NCBI GenBank assembly: GCA_963752755.1
Contig: CAVVZJ010000014.1
Location: 496,001-560,000, forward strand
Direction: 5' to 3'
Source: CAVVZJ01 sp963752755
GTDB taxonomy: Bacteria; Planctomycetota; Planctomycetia; Isosphaerales; Isosphaeraceae
Length of the DNA stretch: 64,000 nucleotides
Made by a program: the position numbers and the translations under genes. Every line of letters starts with the position of its first letter. Position 1 is the first letter of the stretch. This document shows, piece by piece, positions 9,123 to 17,963 of this stretch. The notes beneath the pieces were generated by a model. The model saw only the letters and a program-made list of their open reading frames with translations. It had not been told where the DNA came from and did not search any database.

Positions 9123-11540
9123 TTAACCGCCCACCTCGGCTGACTCCAACTCCCGAAGGCTGAGGGTCGTCTTCAGGATGGCGTCGGGGTTGAGGGAGAT
9201 GCTGTCGATCCCTTGCTCGACCAGGAAGCGTGCGAACTCGGGGTAGTCGCTGGGGGCCTGGCCGCAGATGCCGATCTTGCGGCCGGCGGCGCGGGCCTTG
9301 CGGATGACGGTCGCGATCATCCACTTCACGGCGTCGTCGCGCTCGTCGAAGATGTGGGCGACGATCTCGGAGTCGCGGTCCACGCCGAGAGTGAGCTGAG
9401 TCAGGTCGTTCGAGCCGATCGAGAAGCCATCGAAGACCTCGGCAAACTGCTCGGCGAGGATGACGTTGCTGGGGATCTCGCACATGACATAGACCTCCAG
9501 CCCGTCCACGCCGCGTTTCAAGCCGTGCTTCTCCATCTCGGCCATCACGCAGCGTCCTTCCTCGACGGTCCGGCAGAAGGGGACCATCAGCTTGACGTTG
9601 GTGAGGCCCATCGTGTCGCGGACCTTCTTCATGGCGCGGCATTCGAGGGCGAAGGCGTCGCGGTAACGGGGGTCGTAGTAGCGCGAGGCGCCGCGGAAGC
9701 CGAGCATCGGGTTTTCCTCGGTCGGCTCGTAGCGACGGCCGCCGATCAGGTTGGCATACTCGTTCGTCTTGAAATCGCTCAGGCGGACGATCACGTCCTT
9801 CGGGTAGAACGCTGCGCCGATCATGGCGACACCCTGAGCCAGCCGATCGACGAAGAATTGCGGCTTGTCGTCGTAACCCGCCGTCAGGTGATCGACCTCG
9901 TCCCGGACCGATGCCTCCAGCCGGTCGTATTCGAGCAGGGCCTTCGGGTGAACCTTGATGTAGGTCGAGATGATGAACTCCTCACGAGCGAGGCCGACGC
10001 CGTCATTGGGTAGGAATGAGAGGCGGAAGGCCTCCTCCGGGTTGCCCACGTTCATCATGATTTTCGTCCTGGGGCGGCCGACGTCGCGGAGGTCCTGACG
10101 CTCGACGACGAAGTCGAGCAGACCTTCGTAGACGAACCCGGTGTCTCCCTCGGCGCAGGAGACCGTCACCTCCTGGTCGTCGCGGAGTAACTCGGTCCCC
10201 CGCTCGGTGCCGACGACGGCGGGCAATCCCAGCTCGCGGCTAACAATGGCGGCGTGGCAGGTCCGGCCGCCGCGGTTGGTGACGATGGCGGCGGCCTTCT
10301 TCATCGTCGGTTCCCAGTCGGGATCGGTCTTGTCAGTGACGAGGACCTCGCCGTCGCGGAACTGGTGGAGGTCCTGGACGCGTCGGACGACGCGGACGGT
10401 CCCCTTGCCGATCTTCTCGCCGACGCTCCGACCGCTCGTCAAGACCTTACCCTTCGACTGAAGGTGGTATTCCTCCAGAGTTTCCGGCTTTCGTTGCGAC
10501 TGGACCGTCTCCGGCCGCGCCTGGACGATGAACAGCTCGCCGGTCCGGCCATCCTTGGCCCATTCCATGTCCATCGGCGTCGGATGGGAACGCTTGGCGC
10601 TGTAGTGCTCCTCGATCTGGCAGGCCCAGCGGGCGAGGGCGAGGATGTCGTCGTCATTGATGGCGAAGCGTTTGCGATCGTCGGGGGGGACGGGGACGTT
10701 CTTCGTCATCTTGCCGCCACCGACGTCGTAGATCAGCTTGAACTCCTTGGTCCCGAGCCGCTTCTCCAGGATCGGGCGGAAGCCCTGGCGGAGCGTGGGT
10801 TTGAAGACTGTATACTCGTCGGGGTTGACGGACCCCTGGACGACGTTCTCGCCGAGGCCGTACGCGGCGTTGATGAGCACGGCGTCGCGGAAGCCGGTCT
10901 CGGTGTCGATCGAGAACATGACCCCGGAGGCCGCCAGGTCCGAGCGGACCATCCGCTGCACGCCGATCGAGAGGCCGACCTGGAAGTGGTCGAACCCCTT
11001 GTCGACCCGATACGAGATGGCGCGGTCGGTGTAGAGCGACGCGAAGCAGCGCTTGCACGTCTCCAGCAAGGCCTCGTGCCCCTGAACGTTCAGGTACGTT
11101 TCCTGCTGACCGGCGAAGCTGGCGTCGGGCAGGTCCTCGGCGGTGGCGCTGCTGCGGACGGCCACGTCCGCCGGCCCGTTGAGTCCTTCGGAGAGCTTGT
11201 CGTAGCTGGCAACGATCGCCCGGGAGAGATCGTCCGGCAGGTCAGCCGCGAGGATCGCATGACGCGCCTCCCGGCCGCGCTGCCGGAGATTGTCGATGTC
11301 GCCGGTGTCCAACCCTTGAAGGATTTCGTGGAGCCGGCGGTCGATCCCCGACGCTCTTAAGAAGTCGCGGTAGGCCTCGGCCGTCACGGCGAAACCATTG
11401 GGAACCTTCACGCCCCGAGGCGTCAACTCGCGGTACATCTCGCCCAGTGAAGCGTTCTTCCCCCCCACGAGGGCGACATCCTCGATGCTGATCTCCTCGA
11501 ACCAGCGAATGTGGGGGCTTTGCGATGAGTTGCTCGCCAT
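9123..11540 (-). CDS. ppsA: phosphoenolpyruvate synthase
   Basis: This enzyme makes PEP, AMP and phosphate from pyruvate and ATP (gluconeogenic direction). The 805-residue product has an N-terminal ATP-binding domain (VGGKNASLGEM near residue 26; VRSSATAEDLPDASFAGQQ near 130), the swivelling phosphohistidine domain (GGRTCHAAIVSRELG, catalytic His near 430) and a C-terminal PEP-binding barrel (SIGSNDLTQLTLGVDRDS; GICGQAPSDYPEF with the catalytic Cys near 760). ATG 11540 (MASNSSQSPHIRW) is taken as start; the frame runs open to 11636 but through a terminator-like hairpin. Intact, in contrast to many neighbours. Regulation may involve the leader hairpin at 11576-11612. Confidence 0.95.
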   Translation of the reverse strand: MASNSSQSPHIRWFEEISIEDVALVGGKNASLGEMYRELTPRGVKVPNGFAVTAEAYRDFLRASGIDRRLHEILQGLDTGDIDNLRQRGREARHAILAADLPDDLSRAIVASYDKLSEGLNGPADVAVRSSATAEDLPDASFAGQQETYLNVQGHEALLETCKRCFASLYTDRAISYRVDKGFDHFQVGLSIGVQRMVRSDLAASGVMFSIDTETGFRDAVLINAAYGLGENVVQGSVNPDEYTVFKPTLRQGFRPILEKRLGTKEFKLIYDVGGGKMTKNVPVPPDDRKRFAINDDDILALARWACQIEEHYSAKRSHPTPMDMEWAKDGRTGELFIVQARPETVQSQRKPETLEEYHLQSKGKVLTSGRSVGEKIGKGTVRVVRRVQDLHQFRDGEVLVTDKTDPDWEPTMKKAAAIVTNRGGRTCHAAIVSRELGLPAVVGTERGTELLRDDQEVTVSCAEGDTGFVYEGLLDFVVERQDLRDVGRPRTKIMMNVGNPEEAFRLSFLPNDGVGLAREEFIISTYIKVHPKALLEYDRLEASVRDEVDHLTAGYDDKPQFFVDRLAQGVAMIGAAFYPKDVIVRLSDFKTNEYANLIGGRRYEPTEENPMLGFRGASRYYDPRYRDAFALECRAMKKVRDTMGLTNVKLMVPFCRTVEEGRCVMAEMEKHGLKRGVDGLEVYVMCEIPSNVILAEQFAEVFDGFSIGSNDLTQLTLGVDRDSEIVAHIFDERDDAVKWMIATVIRKARAAGRKIGICGQAPSDYPEFARFLVEQGIDSISLNPDAILKTTLSLRELESAEVGG

Positions 11541-11575
11541 CACGTTGCTCCTCGGGGGGGAAGCCTCTGCGCATG

Positions 11576-11612
11576 AAAAAAACCCCGTCCGTGTTTCTTT
11601 CACACGGCGGGG
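11576..11612 (-). terminator. terminator-like hairpin in the ppsA leader (possible attenuator)
   Basis: CCCCG-T-CCGTGT (11583-11594) pairs with ACACGG-CGGGG (11602-11612), an 11-bp stem with one bulged base and a seven-base loop. On the minus strand it is followed by seven U residues (11582-11576). This is a textbook intrinsic terminator, yet it lies only 35 bases upstream of the ppsA start on the coding strand. It is either the end of an upstream short transcript or a transcription attenuator. I see no known riboswitch or leader-peptide run upstream. Confidence 0.7.
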
Positions 11613-11934
11613 CCACCCTAGCCAGCCTCGCGTCACCCCTCGCGAGCGACGACGATCACAACATTCACTCTATCCTCCTCATCCCCGCCGATCAAGGCGC
11701 TCGCTCATTGCGAGTTCGCCCCTCCAGGAATCCCGCTTCCACACTTGACTTCCCTTGCTGATTTGCCAACACTACCGAGCAGATCAAAAACGAAAGAATT
11801 CGGTTCAATATCCCAACCCCCCCCGGCGAACCTTACTATTGAAGCCGAGCCGAGGCTGAACCAAGGGCCGGATCGGTGTGTCAGGGAACGGGCGTCGTGC
11901 CGAAACCAGGGCGTACGCCAGGGAGTCATCGATC

Positions 11935-12183
11935 ATGTCTGCTGCTCCGTATCATCCCAACCCCGCGGCTGGTCTAGCCGTGACGATTCGCAGCCTCGCG
12001 AGCGAGGCTCATCGCATCGTTCACGGTTCAATGCCCGACGAGGGCGAAGTCGAGGCTCTGCTGGCGCGGATTGATCGGGTCCGGCAGAGTCTCGCCCCGG
12101 GGACCCAGGCCGCCATCCGCCGCTGGCTGGAGAGCCTCCGACGCGAGGTCGAGGCGGCGGCCCTGCCGATCGGGCTGTCCTGA
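11935..12183 (+). CDS. small hypothetical protein
   Basis: An 82-residue product beginning MSAAPYHPNPAAGLAV, with GGGAG about eight bases upstream of the ATG at 11935. It is mostly predicted helix with charged heptad-like spacing (EVEALLARIDRVRQSLAPGTQAAIRRWLESLRREVEAAAL). There is no signal peptide or metal motif. It is convergent with the CBM9-like gene, 16 bases away. I recognise no family. The region 11613-11934 upstream holds the ppsA leader on the other strand and nothing else I can name. Confidence 0.5.
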   Translation: MSAAPYHPNPAAGLAVTIRSLASEAHRIVHGSMPDEGEVEALLARIDRVRQSLAPGTQAAIRRWLESLRREVEAAALPIGLS

Positions 12184-12199
12184 CGGCCTGAGGACCGGC

Positions 12200-13255
12200 T
12201 CACGAGCCGATTTGACGGAGGCGGGAGTCCTGCCGGACGCTCCAGCACCGCGGCGGACCATCCGGGGAAGGCGCTTCCAGAACAGCCTCGAACCCGCCCT
12301 CCACCGCCCGCAACGAGAGCGGCCAGGACGCCGCCTCGCCCTCCGCCGGGCGGAGGCCCAGCTCCTCCAGGCTCGCGGCCCATCGGCCGTGCTGTTCCCG
12401 GAAGGCACGCTGGGCCGCATAGACGTCCATCAGGCGATTCCGGGCCGCTGTCTCCATCTCCGGGCGTCGCGGCGAATCCCGGGACGGGTCCGCGACGAAC
12501 CGCACCAACCCCCAGCGCTCGGGGCGGTGCATGTCGATGACGCCCTGAGGCGACCAGACCCAGTTGTCTTCGCGAAGCCCGGAGACCTTGCGATAACGTC
12601 CGCCGACGACCTCGTGGTGCCACTCGACCCGGGAGAAGTTGACCCGCCAGACGTCCCCGTCGCGGGGAGGCGCGGGCCGGTTGGCGTACTCGCCGAGGAC
12701 GGACCAGGGGATCGCCATCTCGACCGACCAGCCATGATCCTCGTCCGAGGGGTCGTTGAGGGTGCCGTTCACAGACACGGCCGTCTTCAAGCCGGGAATC
12801 TCCCAGGCGTTGACGGCGGGGCCGCCGTCGCGGTAGGGACGCGGCAGGAAGAGGTCCCACTCGGTATTCAGGGCATTGATCTCGATCTCGTAGTATTCGT
12901 GATGATCGCCGTCGGGGTCGAGGAAGACTTCAAAGTCGTTATCGTGGAAGATCACCGAGTCATGCTCGCGGAGGGTGCCCCAGACGTGGGGCTCCTCCAA
13001 CTCGGCCGCCAGGTAGAAGTAGCGATCGTCCCAGAGCATCTTCGCCCGGGTCCGGAACCGTGGCCTGGGCCGACGGCTCCCCTCGATATCGACGAACGTC
13101 GCGGTCCATTCCGCCGCACTCCAGGCCGGATCGTCGAGCTTGCCGTCGATCGTGATTGAACTCGTTGCCCGACCGCAACGATACGAGCGGGTGGCGTCTG
13201 GTTCGTCGATGCCGAGCAGAACCAGAACCAGCCCACCGATGCCCAGGAAACTCAT
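12200..13255 (-). CDS. CBM9-like (DOMON) carbohydrate-binding domain protein
   Basis: A secreted 351-residue protein. ATG 13255 gives MSFLGIGGLVLVLLGIDEPDA, a short hydrophobic leader; an upstream in-frame ATG at 13342 gives no better signal. Residues around 25-230 match the CBM9 / DUF1083-type fold: ITIDGKLDDPAWSAAEW, LWDDRYFYLAAELEEPHVW, NDFEVFLDPDGDHHEYYEIEINALNTEWD and WSVEMAIPWSVL, ending in VWRVNFSRVEW. The C-terminal 90 residues carry a helical segment (MDVYAAQRAFREQHGRWA) found after this domain in related planctomycete proteins. Probably binds glycans outside the cytoplasm; catalysis is not evident. Confidence 0.8.
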   Translation of the reverse strand: MSFLGIGGLVLVLLGIDEPDATRSYRCGRATSSITIDGKLDDPAWSAAEWTATFVDIEGSRRPRPRFRTRAKMLWDDRYFYLAAELEEPHVWGTLREHDSVIFHDNDFEVFLDPDGDHHEYYEIEINALNTEWDLFLPRPYRDGGPAVNAWEIPGLKTAVSVNGTLNDPSDEDHGWSVEMAIPWSVLGEYANRPAPPRDGDVWRVNFSRVEWHHEVVGGRYRKVSGLREDNWVWSPQGVIDMHRPERWGLVRFVADPSRDSPRRPEMETAARNRLMDVYAAQRAFREQHGRWAASLEELGLRPAEGEAASWPLSLRAVEGGFEAVLEAPSPDGPPRCWSVRQDSRLRQIGS

Positions 13256-13501
13256 GGGAGGTCCCCCTCGGCGTGATCCGGCCACGCCCATCGCAAGATA
13301 TGGAAGCCCCGGCATTCTGGCCGCAGACGGTTGCCGTTTCAACTGTCGGGAGGACTTTCCTGGCCTGTCTCAAATTACCCAGGTTCGCGATCTTGCCGGC
13401 TCCTGGTTTACCTGGACCCGGCCCCCTGTTACCCTGAACGACTACGGGGTGAAGGCACCCAACGTCCGGTAAGAGAGGCACTTATTTCGTTGGAGAGTCT
13501 T

Positions 13502-16042
13502 ATGAAAGCCAGATGGACGCGTCTACTCTGGGCGTGGCTCCTGGTCGGGATGCTGCCGGCGGCGGACCTCGCCTGGGCGCAGGACGAGCCGAAGGAGGAG
13601 CCGAAGGAGGAAACCACGAAGAGTGAACCGGCCGGTCCGCCGAGATCGGCGAAGGCGACGGGCAAGATCAAGCCGTATGACAAGGTCATCTCCGACAAGG
13701 CGACGACCTCCGCCGGCCTCTTCCTGGTCCACCGACTCGACGACAAGGTCTTCTACGAGATCCCGACCGAGGAACTCGACCAGGAGATGCTCTGGGTCAC
13801 TCACATCGAGCAGACGCAGACCGGCTACGGCTACGGCGGGAGCCCGGTCGGCGATCGGGTCGTCCGCTGGGAGCAGCGCGGCGAGGACATCCTGCTCCGC
13901 GACGTGAAGTATGAGATCCGTGCCGAGGTGGACGATCCGATCAAGAACGCCGTCGAGGCGACGTCGCGTCGAGGCGATCATCTCCGTCTTCCCGGTGCAG
14001 GCCTATGGCAAGGACAAGCGTCCGGTCATCGACGTGACCTCGCTCTTCACCTCCGACCTGCCCGAGTTCAGCGCCAAGGACCGACTCCGGGCGAGCGGGC
14101 CGGACCCGAAGCGGACGTTCATCGAGAAGGTCAAGGCGTTCCCGACGAACATCGAGGCCAAGGTCTTGATGACCTACCGGCCCCCGAGGCTCGCGGTGGC
14201 GGCGGCGTCGCCGTTCGGGCCGTCCGTCGGCGCTCCGACACGGGCGGCGATCACGGTGCTCCTGCACCACAGCATGGTCCGGCTCCCCGAGGAGCCGATG
14301 AAGCCCCGTCGCTACGACGACCGCGTCGGCTACTTCAACGTCTCGTTCGAGGACTACGGCAGTCCCCGAGCACGAGGTCGAGGAGGTCGAGTACATCACC
14401 CGCTGGCGGCTGGAGAAGAAGGACCCGAAGGCGGATGTCTCCGAGCCGAAGAAGCCGATCGTCTTCTACGTCGGCCGCGAGGTCCCCGAGAAGTGGCGGC
14501 CCTGGGTCAAGCAGGGGATCGAGGCGTGGCAGCCGGCCTTCGAGAAGGCCGGGCTTCAAGAACGCCATCATCGCCAAGGACGCCGCCCTCCGAGCGCGAG
14601 GACCCCGACTGGGACGCCGAGGACGCCCGCTACTCGATCGATCCGCTGGCTTCCCGCCACCATCGAGAACGCGATGGGGCCGCACGTCCACGACCCCCGG
14701 ACCGGCGAGATCCTCGAATCCGACATCCTCGTCTATCACAACGTGCTCAAGCTGGCACGCGACTGGTACTTCGTCCAGGCCTCGCCCAACGACGAGAAGG
14801 CCCAGAAGCTGCCGCTCTCGGACGACCTGATCGGCGAGCTGCTGGCCTACGTCGTCTCGCACGAGGTCGGCCACACGCTCGGCTTCCGCCACAACATGAA
14901 GGCCAGCTCGACCTACACCGTCGAGCAGCTCCGCGACCCCGAGTTCACCAAGAAGTACGGCGTCGAGGCGTCGATCATGGACTACGGCCGGTTCAACTAC
15001 GTCGCCCAGCCCGGCGACGGCGCCCGGCTGATCCCGATCATCGGCCCGTACGACGAGTTCGCCGTCGAGTGGGGCTACACGCCGTTCCCCGACGCCAAGG
15101 ACTACGAGGAGGAGAAGAAGGAACTGGACAAGATCGTCGCCCGCCAGCTCGACGACCCGAAGCTCCGCTTCGGCGACCCGAACCCGGTCGAGGACCCCTC
15201 GCAGCAGACCGAGGACCTCGGCTCCGACCCGATCGCGCGCCACCGAGCTTGGCCTGAAGAACATCGACCGCGTCGCCGGCTATCTCGTCAAGGCGACCTC
15301 GAAGGAGGGCGAGAATTACGACCTGCTCCGCAACATGTACACGCAGCTCATCGACCAGCGCAACCGCGAGCTGGGGCACGTCGCCAACGTCGTCGGCGGC
15401 TTCATCCGGAACAACCTCTGGTATCCGCGAGGGGAAGAAGGTTTATGAGGCCGTCACCCCCGAGCAGCAGAAGAAGGCCGTGCAGTTCCTCGTCGAACAG
15501 GCCTTCCGGACGCCCGATTCGCTGATCCAGCCCGACATCCTGGATCGTCTGGAGTCGCAGCGGCGCGGCGGACCGCATCCTGGGGGCTCAGCGTTCGATC
15601 CTGAGCCGGTTGCTCAGCGACCTCGCGGCTGAAGCGGATGGCCGAGTTGGCCGACCGCGAGAAGAACGGCGCCTATCGGCCGGCCGAGATGTTGCAGGAC
15701 CTTCACGCCGGGATCTGGTCCGAGCTGGAGAAAAGCCCGGTCGCCATCGACCTGTATCGTCGCAACATCCAACGGGTCTATGTGGACTTGCTGACCTCGG
15801 CGCTGGACAACCCGAGCACCGACAGCGACCTGCCGGCCCTCGCCCGCGGCGACCTGGAGCAACTTTTGAAGCAGGTCAACGGCGTCGTCGGAGCCAACAA
15901 GGAGACGACCCCGATCGCCCGCTTGCACCTGGAGGACATCAAGATCCGCATCGAGCATGCGCTCGATCCGTATCCGTCGATGCCCTCCCAGCGGACGGTC
16001 ATCGAATTCCCCTCCCGACGCGGGCTCGAGACGCTGCCCTGA
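13502..16042 (+). CDS. zinc-dependent metalloprotease, DUF5117-type (many frameshifts)
   Basis: The N-terminus MKARWTRLLWAWLLVGMLPAADLAWAQ is a signal peptide, followed by an EPKEEPKEE linker. The zinc site is intact in sequence: SHEVGHTLGFRHN near 14857-14895. Segments such as VFYVGREVPEKW and IEAWQPAFEKAGF, and an ALYRTPDSL-like C-terminal helix, match the secreted DUF5117/DUF5118 zinc peptidases. One continuous protein of about 843 residues needs nine single-base removals (near 13970, 14355, 14553, 14588, 14643, 15238, 15436, 15560 and 15628); one of these, near 14643, could be a four-base GATC duplication. All are +1. No stop-rich decay is seen between breaks, so I infer sequencing errors rather than a pseudogene. 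Confidence 0.8.
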
Positions 16043-16060
16043 GACGACTGGCAGATGGTC

Positions 16061-16095
16061 GATGGCTCATGGTTCCTGATCAACCATCAGCCATC
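16061..16095. terminator. hairpin between convergent genes
   Basis: GATGGCTCATGGTT (16061-16074) faces AACCATCAGCCATC (16082-16095), a 14-bp stem with one mismatch and a seven-base loop, lying between the convergent metalloprotease and cobL genes. No long T-run, so it may act as an RNA end-protecting hairpin or bidirectional terminator. Confidence 0.45.
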
Positions 16096-16107
16096 GGCCA
16101 GGAACCG

Positions 16108-17376
16108 TCAATCCCCGGGCTCGGCGCGCTTCGTGACCGCCAGGAGGAACGTCGGGTTGACCGCCTGGAAGCGGACGCGGTCCATCTGCTCGATGCCGCG
16201 GGCGATCGTGACGTTCCAGAGACGGACCTCGCCGGCCAGGCTCTTGAGAACCTGATGGGCGGTCGCCAGGCCGTCGATGGTGGCGACGTTCGCGGCGAGG
16301 CTACCGCCGGGGGCGAGGCGATCGTAGGCGGCCGTCAAGACTGCGTCCACCTGTCGACCCGTGCCACCGACGAAGACAGCGTCCGGGTCGGGCAGGCTGG
16401 CCAGACACTCCGGGGCGCGACCGGCCACGGGGCGAATATTGGGCACGCCGAACTCCTCGGCGTTGGAGCTGAGCAAGGCGAGGTCACCCGGATCGGGTTC
16501 GATGGCATAAACCGTACCTGCGACGGCGAGCTGTGCGGCCTCGATGGCCACCGAGCCCGAACCGGCGCCGATGTCCCAAACGACACTGTCGGGCCGGATG
16601 TCGAGCTGAGAGAGAGCGATGGCGCGGACCTCGGCCTGGGTGATCAGGCCCCGCTTGGGCTGACTCTGGGCGAAGGCGTCGTCAGGGTTCCCGAAGAGCC
16701 GATGCCGTGCCGAGCGAGCGGCGCGGTCGGGTCGATTTGGCTTGCGGACAAGAATCAGGACGTGAAGCGGAGCAAACTCCAACTGCGCGAGGTCGGGCAA
16801 CTCGGCTTGGGTGACGCGCTCGTCGGGCTGTCCGAGATTCTCACAGACGTAGGCCCGGAAATAGTCGATGCCGTGGTCCAGCAGCGCGCGGGCGAGGCGG
16901 GCGGGCGGGCAGTCATCGGAGGAAAAGAGGCCGACCTTGTCGGCGGTCCGGATCCGGTCGATGACCGTTCCCAGCGGGCGGCCGGCGAGGCTGCCGAGGT
17001 AGGCATCTTCCCAGCTCTCCTTGACCCGGGCGAAGGCGAGCTGCATGCTGCTGACGTGCGGCACGACCTCGAAACGGTCCTTGCCGAGTCGCTCGGTCAG
17101 GTAGCGGGCCACGCCGTAAAAGAGCGGGTCGCCATAGCTGACCAGGACCGGCCGACGCGAGGCCGTCAGCGCCTCGCGGACTTGCCGGAGCGCGGCCGGC
17201 ATGTCCGGGTCGAGGGCGACCTTCGTCGCCGAAGCTCCCTCCAGCTGGCGCAAGGTAGATTCGGCTCCCAGGATCAGGTCCGCCTCGATCACGAGCCGGC
17301 GAGCGGCTTCGGTCATCCCGGCCAGACCATCGTCACCGATGCCCAGGATCACCAGCTTGCTTTGCGGGTCCGCCAA
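16108..17376 (-). CDS. cobL: precorrin-6Y C5,15-methyltransferase (decarboxylating)
   Basis: This bifunctional cobalamin-pathway enzyme (CbiE-CbiT fusion) methylates C5 and C15 of the corrin ring and decarboxylates the C12 acetate. The N-terminal CbiE tetrapyrrole methylase domain covers about residues 1-215 (VILGIGDDGLAGMT, VLVSYGDPLFYG, VPHVSSMQLAFARV). The C-terminal CbiT SAM methyltransferase domain covers about 230-420 (DIGAGSGSVAIEAA, FVGGTGRQVDAVL, APGGSLAANVAT). At 422 residues it has the standard fusion length. No other cob genes are nearby. The gene is intact and convergent with the metalloprotease. Confidence 0.93.
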   Translation of the reverse strand: MADPQSKLVILGIGDDGLAGMTEAARRLVIEADLILGAESTLRQLEGASATKVALDPDMPAALRQVREALTASRRPVLVSYGDPLFYGVARYLTERLGKDRFEVVPHVSSMQLAFARVKESWEDAYLGSLAGRPLGTVIDRIRTADKVGLFSSDDCPPARLARALLDHGIDYFRAYVCENLGQPDERVTQAELPDLAQLEFAPLHVLILVRKPNRPDRAARSARHRLFGNPDDAFAQSQPKRGLITQAEVRAIALSQLDIRPDSVVWDIGAGSGSVAIEAAQLAVAGTVYAIEPDPGDLALLSSNAEEFGVPNIRPVAGRAPECLASLPDPDAVFVGGTGRQVDAVLTAAYDRLAPGGSLAANVATIDGLATAHQVLKSLAGEVRLWNVTIARGIEQMDRVRFQAVNPTFLLAVTKRAEPGD

Positions 17377-17677
17377 CGCGAGGTTCCTCCGGTCGATTCC
17401 CGATCGTTGCGTATCGATCGGCCGGATTGTACCAACGGCCGACCTGATCTTGCCAGGACCGGCTCACCACGCGCACCGGCTACCCGATCTCGCCGACCCT
17501 CTCCGACGAGTCGTCCGCGAAACGGTGCTCAAGCCTCTCCCCCCGTTCTTGAAGCCTGAGCGCCATCGCGAAAAAATCGCCCTTTCCGCGCGAACACGGC
17601 GCCGGGGACGGGCGTCTATCGGAGCACAAAGGTCAGCGAGTTCCGGTCCTTTTCTTTGGAATCTCGACGTTCGAAAC
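17377..17677. other. intergenic region upstream of the tRNA-like array
   Basis: This 300-base gap between divergent cobL and the tRNA-like array has no credible gene. It ends with a stem-loop, CGAG-TTCC (17637-17644) against GGAA-T-CTCG (17658-17666) with a 13-base pyrimidine-rich loop. A short TTCGAAA loop closed by ACG/CGT follows, overlapping the start of the first tRNA-like gene. A sigma-54 promoter was looked for and not found. Confidence 0.45.
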
Positions 17678-17749
17678 GTCCTCGGGGTGTGGCGGATGGC
17701 ACACGACCCTGCGAAGGTCGAGGACCAGGTTCGACTCCTGGCGAGGATA
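17678..17749 (+). tRNA. tRNA-Arg(GCG)-like gene, atypical
   Basis: A cloverleaf can be drawn: acceptor GTCCTCG (17678-17684) with CGAGGAT (17742-17748), a weak D-stem around TGTG/CACA, anticodon stem CGACC/GGTCG with loop CTGCGAA (anticodon GCG at 17711-17713), a four-base variable loop and T-arm CCAGG-TTCGACT-CCTGG. Anomalies: positions 8-9 are GG instead of the near-universal U8-purine, the D-loop lacks a clear A14, and no CCA is encoded. Bacteria normally read CGN with an ACG-derived anticodon, so GCG is unusual. It may be a degenerate or non-decoding tRNA-like RNA. Confidence 0.5.
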
Positions 17750-17767
17750 TGAGCATCAGCTCAAAGC

Positions 17768-17838
17768 GACGCTGGAGCCAGACGGCCAGGCAACCGGCTG
17801 CAAACCGGTCGAAGTGGGTTCGACTCCCACCGGCGTCT
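17768..17838 (+). tRNA. tRNA-Cys(GCA)
   Basis: Acceptor GACGCTG (17768-17774) pairs with CGGCGTC (17831-17837), the D-stem is GCC/GGC, and the anticodon stem ACCGG/CCGGT encloses CTGCAAA (anticodon GCA at 17800-17802). The variable loop is CGAA and the T-arm GTGGG-TTCGACT-CCCAC. The discriminator is U73, as in bacterial tRNA-Cys. Position 8 is G instead of U, an oddity shared with the preceding gene, and CCA is not encoded. A 10-bp hairpin follows immediately. It could be the functional cellular tRNA-Cys or a mimic. Confidence 0.7.
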
Positions 17839-17840
17839 CT

Positions 17841-17864
17841 CGCGGCGGTCGGAAGACCGCCGCG
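17841..17864 (+). ncRNA. stable GGAA-tetraloop hairpin
   Basis: CGCGGCGGTC (17841-17850) and GACCGCCGCG (17855-17864) pair perfectly over 10 bp around a GGAA loop, two bases after the tRNA-Cys discriminator. There is no T-run, so it is more likely a processing or stability element in a polycistronic RNA than a terminator. Confidence 0.55.
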
Positions 17865-17874
17865 CGAAGCGGTT

Positions 17875-17961
17875 GATATCGTCGCGCCAGCGGCACACTG
17901 GTCTCGTCGTTCGGCGATCGGTGCAGTGTGTTCCGGACATGGGTTCGAAACGGGCGGTATC
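17875..17961 (+). ncRNA. degenerate tRNA-like / structured RNA element
   Basis: GATATCG (17875-17881) and CGGTATC (17955-17961) form a 7-bp acceptor-like closing stem (one G-U) in register with neighbouring tRNA genes. Position 8 is T, and a T-loop-like GGTTCGAAAC (17942-17951) sits near the 3' side, but its flanking T-stem does not pair. Instead of an anticodon arm the centre folds as CACACTG (17894-17900) with CAGTGTG (17924-17930), enclosing CGTC-GTTC-GGCG. Length is 87 bases. It looks like a tRNA-derived structured RNA, not a decoding tRNA. Confidence 0.35.
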
Positions 17962-17963
17962 AG

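Noticed and set aside
11541..11636. Extended N-terminus of PEP synthase (32 extra residues)
   Set aside because: It would translate through a terminator-like hairpin and has no similarity; MASNSSQSPHIRW fits the family start.
11613..11900. Known riboswitch in the ppsA leader
   Set aside because: No recognisable aptamer core or conserved motif could be identified by eye; only the terminator hairpin is supportable.
13970..15630. Programmed +1 frameshifting as the explanation for broken genes
   Set aside because: Sites share no slippery codon or stop context, and up to nine occur in one gene; consensus error is simpler.
17697..17714. Sigma-54-like TGGCAC...TGC upstream of slipin, as expected for an RtcR-controlled operon
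   Set aside because: The GG-to-GC spacing is one base too long, and the match lies inside the tRNA-Arg-like gene.
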